DNA from: Acidithiobacillus sp.
GTDB taxonomy: Bacteria > Pseudomonadota > Gammaproteobacteria > Acidithiobacillales > Acidithiobacillaceae
NCBI RefSeq assembly: GCF_023256195.1
Contig: NZ_JAGDWX010000010.1
Span: forward strand, 62,001-126,000
Length of the DNA stretch: 64,000 bases
Direction: 5' to 3'
The notes beneath the pieces are model-generated. The model was given only the letters and a program-made list of their open reading frames with translations, ran no database searches and was not told the DNA's origin. Position numbers and translations under genes: made by a program. The first letter of the stretch is position 1, and the number at the start of each line of letters is the position of its first letter. This document shows positions 1-9,691 of the stretch, one piece after another.

Positions 1-206
1 ATGAGCAACAGTCCCGCAAGGGTTCTTTTCCGACTGGCCATATTCCCATGCTCCTTTTATGCACACCTGGCCCGCACTGTCACCCCAAATCCAACGGGGT
101 GAAAACACGCTGACCCGCAGACCTTGGCATATCCGGGTATTGTAGTCCCCGGCCCTGGATCAAGACTACCCCGAGCTAGCATGGCTCTCTGGCCTTGTCG
201 CCAACA
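1..206. other. Left edge, no gene recognised
   Basis: This stretch lies downstream of the efflux-pump gene on the minus strand. I see no convincing coding frame, RNA gene or strong intrinsic terminator in it. It may hold the upstream region of a gene beyond the window edge. Confidence 0.4.
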
Positions 207-1766
207 TCAGGACAGACGACCCTTTTCTGGATTCGGCTCTTTGCCGGGCATGAACAGGACGATGACCAGCACCACCAGGAAGCTCGCCAACAAAAACCAG
301 AAGGCATCGAGAATACCGCGCATGGCCGCGTGACGCTCCAGTTCCATGCCCAGGACCTGCCAAGCCAAAGGTCCTTGGGCCAGGCCCACGGCGTGCAGAT
401 AATGGTGGACTGCAGGGGCAAAGAGGGAAATGTGGCCACCCATCTGATTCCAAGCCACCTGAGCCTGTTCGGTAAGGATGGTGGAGACGATGGCGATGCC
501 AACGGAGCCTCCCAGATTGCGCATCAGATTGAAGATACCCGATCCCGCCGGTGTATCCGCCTTGCTCAGGGTAGTGAAGGCCAAGGTGAAGAGCGGGATA
601 GAGATCAAGCCGAGACCCAGACCACGAATGACTCCGGGCCAGATGATCCAGGCAGGGCTGATATCGAGGTCATAGCTCAGGCTGAGCCATGTGCCCAGGC
701 TGCCCAGGAACACTCCCGCAATGATCATCAGACGTGGACTCGCGCCGCGGTTCAGCAAGCGCCCCGCGGCCCACATGGAGATCCACGAACCGATACCTTG
801 GGGCGCCATCACCAGCCCGGCGGTCTGCGGCTCATAACCCATATAGTTCTGCAGGTAGATGGGCAGCACCACCATGGTACCGTAGAGTGCAAGTCCGAAG
901 AGTCCTATACCGATACTGCCCAGGGTGAGCGAGCGATCGGCCAGGAGGCGTAGGTTGACCACCGGGCTGCACACGGACAGGCTATGCACAACGAAAAGCA
1001 GGGAGGCCAGAGCTGCGACCACCGTTGTTGCGACGATGAAGCGGGAGCTGAACCAGTCATCCTGATCGCCAAGGCTCAGGATCAGCTGCAAACCACCCAG
1101 ACCCAGGGTCATCCACAGCAGTCCCTGCCAGTCCAGGGGGCTTGGGTGCTCACTCCGACCGAAATCCGGCGCATAAAAGAACAGCAGGATCAGAGCGATG
1201 ACGCCGATGGGGAGGTTGACATAGAAGCACCACCGCCAGGATAGATCTTCTGTGAGATAACCGCCCAGCACCGGACCGAGAATGGGCCCGAGCATGGTCC
1301 CCATGCCCAGGGTCGCCATGGCGATGCCCCGCTGGGAGCGAGGATAGCTCTCTACCAGGATCGCCTGTCCCACAGGCACCAGCGAGGCGCCAAAAACTCC
1401 CTGGAAGAAGCGCCACAGGACAATCTCCGGGAGGCTGTGGGATTGCCCGCTCAAGGCCGAACACAGCAGGAAACCGGCGACGCTGGCGAGGATCAGCCGC
1501 CGCTGTCCGAAATGCTCTACCAACAGTCCTGTCAGGGGCGTAACGATGACCATAGCCAGCATATAGGTGGTCAAGGCCCAAGTGATCTGATTGCTGTTGG
1601 CACGCAGGGAGCCCTCCATGTGCGGCAGGGCCACATTGACGATGGTAATGTCCAAGACATTCATCACGATGGCGGTCATGACCGCCACCGTGATGGCCCA
1701 GCGGTGCGGAACTGCCGTCTCGCTCTCTGAATTGCTCGAGTCAATGTCCGTCCCAGCCGCGCTCAT
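207..1766 (-). CDS. MFS multidrug efflux transporter, DHA2 (EmrB/QacA) family
   Basis: A 519-residue polytopic inner-membrane protein that should export drugs or other toxic compounds using the proton gradient. The N-terminal part carries the typical DHA2 sequence (VMNVLDITIVNVALPHM) in TM1, and the length fits the 14-TM DHA2 type rather than the 12-TM type. The start is set at the ATG that overlaps the TGA of the upstream universal stress gene (ATGA), so the two are probably translationally coupled. An ATG 39 bases further upstream is possible but less likely. No membrane-fusion (EmrA) partner is present, so the substrate cannot be named. Family assignment is firm. Confidence 0.88.
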   Translation of the reverse strand: MSAAGTDIDSSNSESETAVPHRWAITVAVMTAIVMNVLDITIVNVALPHMEGSLRANSNQITWALTTYMLAMVIVTPLTGLLVEHFGQRRLILASVAGFLLCSALSGQSHSLPEIVLWRFFQGVFGASLVPVGQAILVESYPRSQRGIAMATLGMGTMLGPILGPVLGGYLTEDLSWRWCFYVNLPIGVIALILLFFYAPDFGRSEHPSPLDWQGLLWMTLGLGGLQLILSLGDQDDWFSSRFIVATTVVAALASLLFVVHSLSVCSPVVNLRLLADRSLTLGSIGIGLFGLALYGTMVVLPIYLQNYMGYEPQTAGLVMAPQGIGSWISMWAAGRLLNRGASPRLMIIAGVFLGSLGTWLSLSYDLDISPAWIIWPGVIRGLGLGLISIPLFTLAFTTLSKADTPAGSGIFNLMRNLGGSVGIAIVSTILTEQAQVAWNQMGGHISLFAPAVHHYLHAVGLAQGPLAWQVLGMELERHAAMRGILDAFWFLLASFLVVLVIVLFMPGKEPNPEKGRLS

Positions 1767-2191
1767 TGGCGGGCAATCAGTACGGAACAATGAGCCGCTT
1801 GGCAAACGGTCTGCGCGACACTACCAATGAGCAGTTTGCGCATTCCACGCCAGCCATGGCTTCCCAGGATAATCAGCTGCGCGTGCATGCGCTCGGCTTC
1901 GGCCAGGATGAGGTCGCTGATATGCTTGCCGCCGGTATCGGTTTCCAACAGACGCGTCACCACCGAGATGCCCTCCGACTGAGCACGGTGCTGCAAGCTT
2001 TGTAGGAGTTTGTGACCTTCGTTTTGCAGGAAGACTATGGATTCGGGTGTGGCATAATAGGCGCCGAAGACATCGACCACGGTAACGACATGCAAAGGCT
2101 CCGACGAGGTCTGCGCAAGGGCAAAGGCCTGGCGTACAGCAGCCTCCGAGGCGGCGCTACCGTCCGCCGCCAGAAGGATTCTATGGTACAT
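1763..2191 (-). CDS. Universal stress protein, UspA family
   Basis: A 142-residue single-domain Usp protein beginning MYHRILLAADGS, which is the conserved first strand and loop. The ATP-binding type glycine motif GSHGWRGMRKLLIGSVA lies near the C-terminus, so it probably binds ATP and acts in the cytosol as a stress-survival protein. The start chosen matches the usual Usp N-terminus; the longer open frame upstream is not Usp-like. The stop overlaps the start of the DHA2 efflux gene, forming a two-gene unit. It is transcribed divergently from the amino-acid permease. Confidence 0.9.
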   Translation of the reverse strand: MYHRILLAADGSAASEAAVRQAFALAQTSSEPLHVVTVVDVFGAYYATPESIVFLQNEGHKLLQSLQHRAQSEGISVVTRLLETDTGGKHISDLILAEAERMHAQLIILGSHGWRGMRKLLIGSVAQTVCQAAHCSVLIARQ

Positions 2192-2339
2192 GGCTGAACC
2201 TGCAATGGACTGAACACCTGAAAAACAGCATAGCAGACTCTTTTTATGCCCGCCGCGCCGAGTGTTCTCGCATCCACCATCGATGACCGCGGCCTCGATC
2301 CGTCCCAGTGACGGGCAACACCGCCACCCAGGAGTTATT

Positions 2340-3722
2340 TTGGTCACGGAAACAAGGAAAACTCCCACCGTCAGCAGCCGCGAAGTCTGGGGACATGCCG
2401 TCGCCAACATCACCCCCTCGGCCATGGCAGCCGTTACCGTCGCTCTGGTGGCCATTCACGGCGGCGCCTTCACCTGGCTTGCCTATCTGGTGACGGGCCT
2501 GCTGATGCTTGGAGTCGCCTGGCAGATGGGCATCCTGGCCCGCCATTTTCCGTCCGGGGCTTCTCTGTTCTCCTATCTTGCCCGCGGTCTGCACCCCGTG
2601 GCCGGGCTGGTCGCAGGCTTCAGCATGGTACTCGGCTACGGTGGTGCCCTGCTGGCGGCACCCTTGCTGGGCGGACTCTTCCTGGCCGAGGCCTTGAGAA
2701 TTCTCGTCCCCCTACCCTTTTTTCCCACGGAGATACTGATCGCGCTGGTCTTTACGGGGGTGTCCTGGTACCTGGCGCGCCGAGGCGCAGAACTCTCCAC
2801 CCGCTGGGGCTTGTGGATCGAGCTCTTTTCCTTGGCCTGTATTCTGCTGCTTGCCTTCTGGGTGCTGTGGCACTTTGGTTTTCGCGACCCCGCGCAGGTG
2901 GATTGGGGACAGTGGCGGCTGCGGCCTTTCCTGCAGGCGCTGGTCCTCTCCCTGCTGGCCTACGGTGGCTTCGAGACGGCCGGCAATCTGGTGGGCGAAG
3001 CGCGGCGACCGCAGAGCATTCCCCGGATCATGCTCAGCAGTGTGCTGCTGGTGGGCGGTTTCTTCGTCTTCATGGCCTATGTGGAGACTCTGGCCTTCGC
3101 CCGTCTCGGGCAGACCCTGGCCGACAGCAACGCGCCGCTGTCGCACATCGCCCGCGCGCTGGGACTACCGGAGCTCGCCATCGCCAGCGACCTGGCCATG
3201 GCCGCTGCCGCCTTCTCCGCCACCATCGCCACCTTCAACAGCATCTCTCGTATCTTTGCCGGCATGGCGGAGCGCGGCGTCCTGCCGGCGGCGCTGGCGC
3301 GCCGACATCCGCGCCACGCCACACCCAGCTTCGCTCTCGCCTTGCTCGCTGCCGTGGTACTCGCAGGCATTGCGACGGTGGCGCTGGGCCACTTTCGGGT
3401 GCTGAAGCTCGTCGATATCTTCGGCACCTTTACAGGCCTCAGCTTCGTGCTGCTCTACAGTCTCGCCAACCTGGCGGCGGCGCGCTGTCTCTTTCGCGCC
3501 GGTAACCCGTGGAGCTGGATGAGTCTGGGTCTTGCGGTGCTGACCATTCCCTTCCTGCTCGCCGTCCTCTGGGGGACCGTCTCACCCTGGCCCGGTGGCG
3601 GTGTCGGCCTGGCGGTGCTGGCATTCGCCGCCACCCTCACGGGCAGTCTGATCCTGGGTTGGTTCTGGGCGCGCAAGGCCCCAAAGCGTCTGCTCCAGGT
3701 GCTGGCAGTGGATCGTTCCTGA
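2340..3722 (+). CDS. APC-superfamily amino acid permease
   Basis: A 460-residue polytopic membrane protein with about 12 hydrophobic segments and the APC-type N-terminal pattern (an ITPSAM segment, then a glycine-rich SMVLGYGGALL region). It should import or exchange amino acids or related amines; the substrate cannot be told from sequence. I choose the TTG at 2340 because GGAG lies five bases upstream at 2331-2334 and the encoded protein then starts shortly before TM1. The frame stays open to an ATG at 2262 without a comparable ribosome site. It is monocistronic, between a divergent usp gene and the convergent end of purL. Confidence 0.82.
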   Translation: MVTETRKTPTVSSREVWGHAVANITPSAMAAVTVALVAIHGGAFTWLAYLVTGLLMLGVAWQMGILARHFPSGASLFSYLARGLHPVAGLVAGFSMVLGYGGALLAAPLLGGLFLAEALRILVPLPFFPTEILIALVFTGVSWYLARRGAELSTRWGLWIELFSLACILLLAFWVLWHFGFRDPAQVDWGQWRLRPFLQALVLSLLAYGGFETAGNLVGEARRPQSIPRIMLSSVLLVGGFFVFMAYVETLAFARLGQTLADSNAPLSHIARALGLPELAIASDLAMAAAAFSATIATFNSISRIFAGMAERGVLPAALARRHPRHATPSFALALLAAVVLAGIATVALGHFRVLKLVDIFGTFTGLSFVLLYSLANLAAARCLFRAGNPWSWMSLGLAVLTIPFLLAVLWGTVSPWPGGGVGLAVLAFAATLTGSLILGWFWARKAPKRLLQVLAVDRS

Positions 3723-3785
3723 AACCCGGGGCGCGCACGCCGCCGGCCATCCGGTCGCCGTGCAAGACTCCGCGGCGCTATCCTG

Positions 3786-6700
3786 CTAGGCCAGAACCCG
3801 ATAGGCGTTGTGGAAGAGCTCCATCCAGGGGGTCTCTTCGGGCCAGTCGTCCGGGCACCAGCTCATGTTGAGGCGGCGCTGGGTGCGCTCCGGGTGGGGC
3901 ATGAGGATGGTCACCCGACCATCGGCATTGCACAGACCCGTGACGGCGCCGTCCGAGCCGTTGGGATTGGCAGGATAGTGCTGGGCGGGACGGCCATGGG
4001 CATCGACATAGCGCAGCACGATCAGGTCTTCGGGATGCGACCCGGAGGCGAATTCGGCCCGGCCCTCACCGTGGGAAACGACGATGGGTGCCTGCATACC
4101 GGCCAGCCCGGCAAAGAAAGGTGAGGCAGAATCCAAGACCTCCACCATGGCCAGACGGGCCTCAAACTGCTCCGAACGATTGCGCCGGAACTGCGGCCAA
4201 TGCTCGGTACCCGGAATGATGTCGCGCAGTTGCGCCAGCATCTGGCAGCCGTTGCAAACGCCCAGGGCAAGACGCCCGGAGTCGGCAAAGAAATCGGCGA
4301 ACTGCTGGCGCAGCTCGGGGTGGAAACGAATGGACTTGGCCCAGCCCGCACCGGCCCCCAGCACGTCTCCATAGGAGAAACCACCGCAAGCGGCAAAGAG
4401 GGGGAAATCCGTGATGCGTAGCCGCCCGGCGAGCAGATCGCTCATGTGCACGTCGACGGCCTCGAAGCCGGCCCGGTGGAAGGCCGCCGCCATTTCCAGC
4501 TGACCGTTCACGCCCTCTTCCCGCAGGATGGCCGCTCGCGGCCGCCCACCCACACGGACCCGAGGCGCCGAGTGACCAGAGCGCACTCCCGCGGAAAAGA
4601 GCGGCGGTCGGGTCGCCGCCACTTCGGCGTAGGCCTCGGCAGCACAGACGGGATCATCGCGCAGGGCCTGCAGGCGATAGCTGGGCTCGGCCCAAAGGCG
4701 CAGGAGATCGGCTGCGGACTCGCAAAGGATGGCCTGATCACCGTCCTGGACCTGCAGCTCCCAGAGCTCGCACATCACCTCGCCGATGGCCTGGAGCTCG
4801 GCCGCAAGGCCCAATTCCCCGGCGATGGCACGCAGACGCTCGCCATCGCGGCGGCGCACCTGCACCACAAACCCCGGCTCTTCGGCAAAGAGCCAGGCCC
4901 AGGCATCGGCTGCCGCGGGTAGATCCGCCCGGATGCCGAGACGACTGGCAAAGGACATCTCGCACAAAGTCGCCCAGAGACCACCGTCGCTGCGGTCGTG
5001 ATAGGCCAGGACCAGCCCCTCGGCGCGCCAGCGGCGCAGGCACTCCAGAGCTGCCCGTAGCTGCTGAGGATGATCGAGGTCTGCCGGCGTACATCCCACT
5101 TCGCCCCGGATCTCGGCGAGTATGCTCGCTCCCAAGCGTCCGCGTCCCAGTTCCATGAGCCACAGCTGCGTGTCCTCTTCCGCCCGGAGCTGTGGAGTCC
5201 AGGTCGCCCGCACATCGCCCACAGGTGCGAAGGCGCTGATGACGAGACTCAAGGGGGCCACTACCTGCTTGGCTTGCCCCCGTTCGGTCCAGCGCGTCTG
5301 CATGGACAGCGAGTCCTTGCCCACCGGGATACTGAGATCCAGCTGCGGGCAGAGCTCCAGAGCCACGGCACGCACCGTGTCGAAAAGCTTGGCATCCTCT
5401 CCCGACTCGTCCACGGCCGCCATCCAGTTGGCCGAAAGCTTCACATCGCCAAGGTCGCGGACATCGGCGGCGAAGAGGTTGGTCAGGGCCTCGGCCACGG
5501 CCAGACGACCGCTGGCCGGACCGTCCAGGAGGGCTACGGGCGCCCGCTCGCCCAGGGCCATGGCCTCGCCGAAATGGGAACGAAAATCGGCGACGGACAC
5601 CGCGCAGTCCGCTACGGGCACCTGCCAGGGCCCGACCATAGGGTCACGGGCGATGAGTCCGCCAACACTGCGATCGCCGATGGTGATGAGGAATTCCTTG
5701 CTGGCCACCGTCGGATGCTGGAGCACGGCGCGCGCCGCCGCTGTCAGGGTCCACTCGCCGAGGTGTAGGTCGGCCCCCTGGCGCCTGCGCCGTGTCGTCT
5801 CCCGACGCATGCGCGGCGGGCAGGCCAGCAAGGCACCGAGGTCCATACGGATGGGAGTGTTGGCAAAAAGGTTATCGTCTACCCGCAGTTCCTGGGCCTT
5901 GGTGGCCTCCCCCAGCACCGCCACCGGACATCGCTCCCGCGCGCAGAGGTCGAGAAAGTCTTGCAGACGCTTGGGCGACACGGCCAGGACATAGCGCTCC
6001 TGGGCTTCATTGCACCAGATCTCCATGGGCGACATGGCCGGATCCTCGTTGGGCACCAGCCGCAACTGCAGATGGCCGCCGCGCCCGCCATCGTGGAGAA
6101 GCTCAGGAATGGCATTGGCGAGCCCACCGGCACCTACGTCGTGGATGGACAGGATGGGGGAATCCTGGCCCATGGCGATGCAGCGCTCGATGACCTCTTG
6201 GGCGCGCCGCTGCATCTCCGGATTGCCCCGCTGCACCGAGGCAAAATCCAGAGCCTCTGAGCTGCTGCCGCTGGCCTGACTGGAGGCGGCACCGCCACCC
6301 AGGCCGATGAGCATGGCCGGACCACCCAGCACGAGAATCTTGGCGCCGATGGGCAAAGATTCCTTATGGATCAGGCTGGGGCGAATCTGACCCAGGCCTC
6401 CGGCCAGCATGATGGGTTTGTGATAGCCCCAGTGCACCTGGTCGAAATCCGCCTCGAACACGCGCAGGTAGCCCGCTGTGGCGGCGCGCCCGAACTCGTT
6501 GTTGAAAGCGGCCGCACCGATGGGTGCTTCCAGCAGGATGTCCAGACTGGAGCGGATCCGCGCCGGGCGCCCGTAATCCTTTTCCCAGTGCTGTACGAAG
6601 CCCGGGATGCGCAGATGCGACACGGAAAACCCCGAAAGCCCCATCTTGGGTTTGCCACCACGACCGGTGGCGCCTTCATCGCGGATCTCGCCACCACTGC

Positions 6701-7661
6701 CCGTGGCAGCGCCCGGGAAAGGCGATATGGCCGTGGGATGGTTGTGGGTTTCCACCTTCATCAGGATGGCGCCCGCTTCGCGCACTTCGCCGTAGACCCC
6801 GTCGACGCCCGCGTGGAAGTAGGAGCCAGGCGCTGCCGCTGCCATGACCGCCGCATTGTCCTTGTAAGCCGACAGCGTTCCCCGAGGGTGCAAGCGATGG
6901 GTCTCGCGGATCATGGCAAAGAGGCTCTGCTCCCGGGCCACCCCGTCGATGACGAACTCGGCATTGAAGACCTTGTGGCGGCAGTGCTCGGAGTTGGCCT
7001 GGGCAAACATCATGATTTCGGCGTCGCTGGGGTCTTCAGCGCGCCCGGCAAAGATCTGCGCCAGGTACTCCATCTCCGCCTCGTTGAGAGCCAGGCCGAG
7101 GCGCGCGTTGGCCGCTTGCAGCGCCCCCATACCATCGCGGTGCAGGGGAATACGTTGCAGCGGTCGCGGTGCCGGGTGCTGAAAGAGCCGATGAGACTCG
7201 CTCCAATCGGGCAGGATCGACTCCGTCATGGGGTCGTGCAGCAGGTCAAGCGCGTCATCCAGGGGCAGCGTCACGCCGGCCTCAGCCTCCATCTGCAGAA
7301 ACCAGGCGCGACCGCGCTCGACGCGGGTGACACTGGACAAACTGCAGGAGTGGGCGATTTCCGTCGCCTTGGTGGACCAGGGAGAAATCGTACCGAGACG
7401 CGGTACGACGCAGACCTCGGCAAGACGACCTTCTGGCGGGGCTGAAAAGGCCTCATCGTAGGTCAACAGCGCCTGGAGTCTTGCCTGTTCCTCGGCACTC
7501 AGGGGCCCCAGACTCTGTACGAGGTGGACGAACTGGGCGGAGACCGCCACGATGGGCAGTCCCGCATCGCGCAGACGGCGCAGGACCGTGTTGCAGCGAA
7601 ACGCCGATAGGGCACGCGGCCCCCGCAGGACCTGGTAGCAGTGCAAGGATCCGGGAGTCAT
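3786..7661 (-). CDS. purL: Phosphoribosylformylglycinamidine synthase (FGAM synthase)
   Basis: The large single-chain form (1291 residues) of the fourth step of de novo purine synthesis, converting FGAR, glutamine and ATP to FGAM in the cytosol. Visible landmarks are the ATP/FGAR-site segments (AQANSEHCRHKVFN, KVETHNHPTAISPFPGAATG), a second half-repeat, and a C-terminal class I glutaminase with the nucleophile Cys in LGVCNGCQML near residue 1135 and a His-Pro-Glu in MPHPERT. The length matches proteobacterial PurL. It is the last gene of the dapA-bamC-purB-purC-purL run, six bases after purC. Confidence 0.98.
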   Translation of the reverse strand: MTPGSLHCYQVLRGPRALSAFRCNTVLRRLRDAGLPIVAVSAQFVHLVQSLGPLSAEEQARLQALLTYDEAFSAPPEGRLAEVCVVPRLGTISPWSTKATEIAHSCSLSSVTRVERGRAWFLQMEAEAGVTLPLDDALDLLHDPMTESILPDWSESHRLFQHPAPRPLQRIPLHRDGMGALQAANARLGLALNEAEMEYLAQIFAGRAEDPSDAEIMMFAQANSEHCRHKVFNAEFVIDGVAREQSLFAMIRETHRLHPRGTLSAYKDNAAVMAAAAPGSYFHAGVDGVYGEVREAGAILMKVETHNHPTAISPFPGAATGSGGEIRDEGATGRGGKPKMGLSGFSVSHLRIPGFVQHWEKDYGRPARIRSSLDILLEAPIGAAAFNNEFGRAATAGYLRVFEADFDQVHWGYHKPIMLAGGLGQIRPSLIHKESLPIGAKILVLGGPAMLIGLGGGAASSQASGSSSEALDFASVQRGNPEMQRRAQEVIERCIAMGQDSPILSIHDVGAGGLANAIPELLHDGGRGGHLQLRLVPNEDPAMSPMEIWCNEAQERYVLAVSPKRLQDFLDLCARERCPVAVLGEATKAQELRVDDNLFANTPIRMDLGALLACPPRMRRETTRRRRQGADLHLGEWTLTAAARAVLQHPTVASKEFLITIGDRSVGGLIARDPMVGPWQVPVADCAVSVADFRSHFGEAMALGERAPVALLDGPASGRLAVAEALTNLFAADVRDLGDVKLSANWMAAVDESGEDAKLFDTVRAVALELCPQLDLSIPVGKDSLSMQTRWTERGQAKQVVAPLSLVISAFAPVGDVRATWTPQLRAEEDTQLWLMELGRGRLGASILAEIRGEVGCTPADLDHPQQLRAALECLRRWRAEGLVLAYHDRSDGGLWATLCEMSFASRLGIRADLPAAADAWAWLFAEEPGFVVQVRRRDGERLRAIAGELGLAAELQAIGEVMCELWELQVQDGDQAILCESAADLLRLWAEPSYRLQALRDDPVCAAEAYAEVAATRPPLFSAGVRSGHSAPRVRVGGRPRAAILREEGVNGQLEMAAAFHRAGFEAVDVHMSDLLAGRLRITDFPLFAACGGFSYGDVLGAGAGWAKSIRFHPELRQQFADFFADSGRLALGVCNGCQMLAQLRDIIPGTEHWPQFRRNRSEQFEARLAMVEVLDSASPFFAGLAGMQAPIVVSHGEGRAEFASGSHPEDLIVLRYVDAHGRPAQHYPANPNGSDGAVTGLCNADGRVTILMPHPERTQRRLNMSWCPDDWPEETPWMELFHNAYRVLA

Positions 7662-7667
7662 CGGCGG

Positions 7668-8387
7668 CTAGGCGTCCGTGGCAATACCAAGCCGGTGCGC
7701 CACCTCGATGTAGGCCTCGACCACACCGCCAAGGCCTCGCCGAAAGCGATCCTTGTCCATTTTTTCCTGACTCTGTGCATCCCAGAGCCGGCAGCCATCG
7801 GGACTGAATTCATCTCCCAGGAGGATCTCACCGCCCGCGCGGCCGAATTCCAGTTTGAAATCCACGAGAACGAGTCCGGCATCGGCAAAACGGGCGCTGA
7901 GCAGGGTGTTGACCCGCTGTGTCCAGTGCTCCATGAGCTCTACTTCCGTAGTGCTGGCGTAGCCGAAGGTGCGCATGTGCGAACGATTGATCATGGGATC
8001 GTGCAGCGCATCGTTCTTCAGAAAGAACTCCAGTACCGGCGGCTCCAGCAATCGGCCCTCTTCAATACCCAGACGGCGACAGAGGGAGCCAGCGGCGCGA
8101 TTGCGCAGCACCGACTCCACCGGGATCATGTCCAGACGGCGCACCAGGCTGCGCCGCGCATCCAGACGCCGCACGAAGTGGGTAGGCACCCCGTGCTCCT
8201 GCAGATAGGTCTGAATGTAGGCATTGAAGGCATTGTTGATCTCGCCCTTGCGCGCCAGCTGCTCGCGCTTTTCGCCGTCGAAGGCCGAGGTGTCGTCCTT
8301 GAAGAAGAGCACCAGGGTATCGGCATCGTCCCCCGGATAGAGGATCTTGGCCTTGCCTTCGTAGATCGCCGCGGGTGCTTCGCTCAT
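7668..8387 (-). CDS. purC: SAICAR synthase
   Basis: A 239-residue cytosolic enzyme that ligates aspartate to CAIR using ATP. The N-terminal YEGKAKILYP, the FFKDDTSAFDGEKREQ segment and LVDFKLEFGR are characteristic of the family. The length is normal. The ATG overlaps the purB stop (ATGA), and purL follows six bases downstream, so the three purine genes should be cotranscribed and translationally coupled. Confidence 0.97.
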   Translation of the reverse strand: MSEAPAAIYEGKAKILYPGDDADTLVLFFKDDTSAFDGEKREQLARKGEINNAFNAYIQTYLQEHGVPTHFVRRLDARRSLVRRLDMIPVESVLRNRAAGSLCRRLGIEEGRLLEPPVLEFFLKNDALHDPMINRSHMRTFGYASTTEVELMEHWTQRVNTLLSARFADAGLVLVDFKLEFGRAGGEILLGDEFSPDGCRLWDAQSQEKMDKDRFRRGLGGVVEAYIEVAHRLGIATDA

Positions 8388-9691
8388 TGCGGACGCCCCT
8401 CCGGGAATACCCGAGCGAATATGGTATCGATGGCCTTGCGGTGGTAATCGAGGTCAAAAAGCGCTGCCAGCGCTTCCCGACTGAGGTAGCGCCCGATCTC
8501 TTGATCCTCGGCCAGCAGATCCTGGAACTCGCCACCGGACTCCCAGACCCGCATGGCATGCTTTTGCACCAGCCGGTAGGCATCTTCGCGCAGCATGCCT
8601 TTTTCCGTCAGCGCCAGGAGCACCCGCTGGGAAAAGATCAGACCGTGGGTGCGGCCCAGATTTTCCAGCATCCGCTGCGGATAGACCACCAGGCCCTCCA
8701 GCAGGCCACTGGCACGGTGCAGCATGAAATCCAGAACGATGCAGGCATCGGGACCGATGACACGTTCGACGCTGGAGTGGGAGATATCGCGCTCGTGCCA
8801 CAGGGCGATATCCTCCAGGGCCATGCCGGCATAGCCACGCATGAGCCGCGCCAGCCCCGTGAGATTTTCCGAGAGGATGGGATTGCGTTTGTGCGGCATG
8901 GCCGAGCTGCCTTTCTGGCCGATGGTGAAAGGCTCTTCTGCCTCGAGGACCTCGGTGCGCTGCAGATGCCGAATCTCGACAGCGATCTTTTCCAGGGATC
9001 CGGCGATCACCGCCAGCGTCGAGAAGAATTGTGCGTGCCGGTCGCGCGAGATCACCTGGGTGCTGGCGGGCTCCACCTGCAGACCCAGCTCGGCACAAAC
9101 CTGGGCCTCGATGGCCGGATCGATGTGGGCGAAGGTACCCACGGCACCCGACAGCATGCCGACGGAGACCGTGGCGATGGCATCGCGCAGACGCTGCAGA
9201 TTGCGCTGCGCCTCGGCCCGCCACACCGCCACCTTCAGACCGAAGGTAATGGGCTCGGCGTGGATGCCGTGGGAGCGGCCGATCATGACGCTGTCCTTGT
9301 ACTCCCAAGCCAGACGCACCAAAGCCCGATCCAGGCGTTGCAGGCCGGTCTCCAGCAGCTGCCCAGCCCGGCGCAGCTGCAGGGCAAAGCCCGTATCCAC
9401 CACATCGGAAGAGGTCAGGCCCTTGTGGATGAAGCGGCTGGCTGGCCCCACGTGCTCCGCCACCGAGGTGAGGAAGGCGATCACGTCGTGTTTGACCTCC
9501 GCCTCGATCTCGGCGATGCGCTGGGCGTCGAAGTCGGCCTTGGCTTCGATCTCCGCCAGCGCCTCCGCTGGAATCTCGCCGCGCGCGGCCATGGCCCGAC
9601 AAGCCGCCAACTCCACCTCCAGCCAGGCCCGATACTTGGCGTTCTGGTCCCAGAGAACCCCCATTTCGGGGCGGGTGTAGCGCTCGATCAT
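8384..9691 (-). CDS. purB: Adenylosuccinate lyase
   Basis: A 435-residue fumarase/aspartase-superfamily enzyme acting at two points of purine synthesis (SAICAR to AICAR, adenylosuccinate to AMP). It carries the superfamily signature GSSAMPHKRNP at about residues 270-280 and the TSSDVVDT active-site segment. It belongs to the shorter PurB class (about 430 residues) rather than the 456-residue E. coli class. It overlaps bamC upstream and purC downstream by four bases each. Confidence 0.97.
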   Translation of the reverse strand: MIERYTRPEMGVLWDQNAKYRAWLEVELAACRAMAARGEIPAEALAEIEAKADFDAQRIAEIEAEVKHDVIAFLTSVAEHVGPASRFIHKGLTSSDVVDTGFALQLRRAGQLLETGLQRLDRALVRLAWEYKDSVMIGRSHGIHAEPITFGLKVAVWRAEAQRNLQRLRDAIATVSVGMLSGAVGTFAHIDPAIEAQVCAELGLQVEPASTQVISRDRHAQFFSTLAVIAGSLEKIAVEIRHLQRTEVLEAEEPFTIGQKGSSAMPHKRNPILSENLTGLARLMRGYAGMALEDIALWHERDISHSSVERVIGPDACIVLDFMLHRASGLLEGLVVYPQRMLENLGRTHGLIFSQRVLLALTEKGMLREDAYRLVQKHAMRVWESGGEFQDLLAEDQEIGRYLSREALAALFDLDYHRKAIDTIFARVFPEGRPQ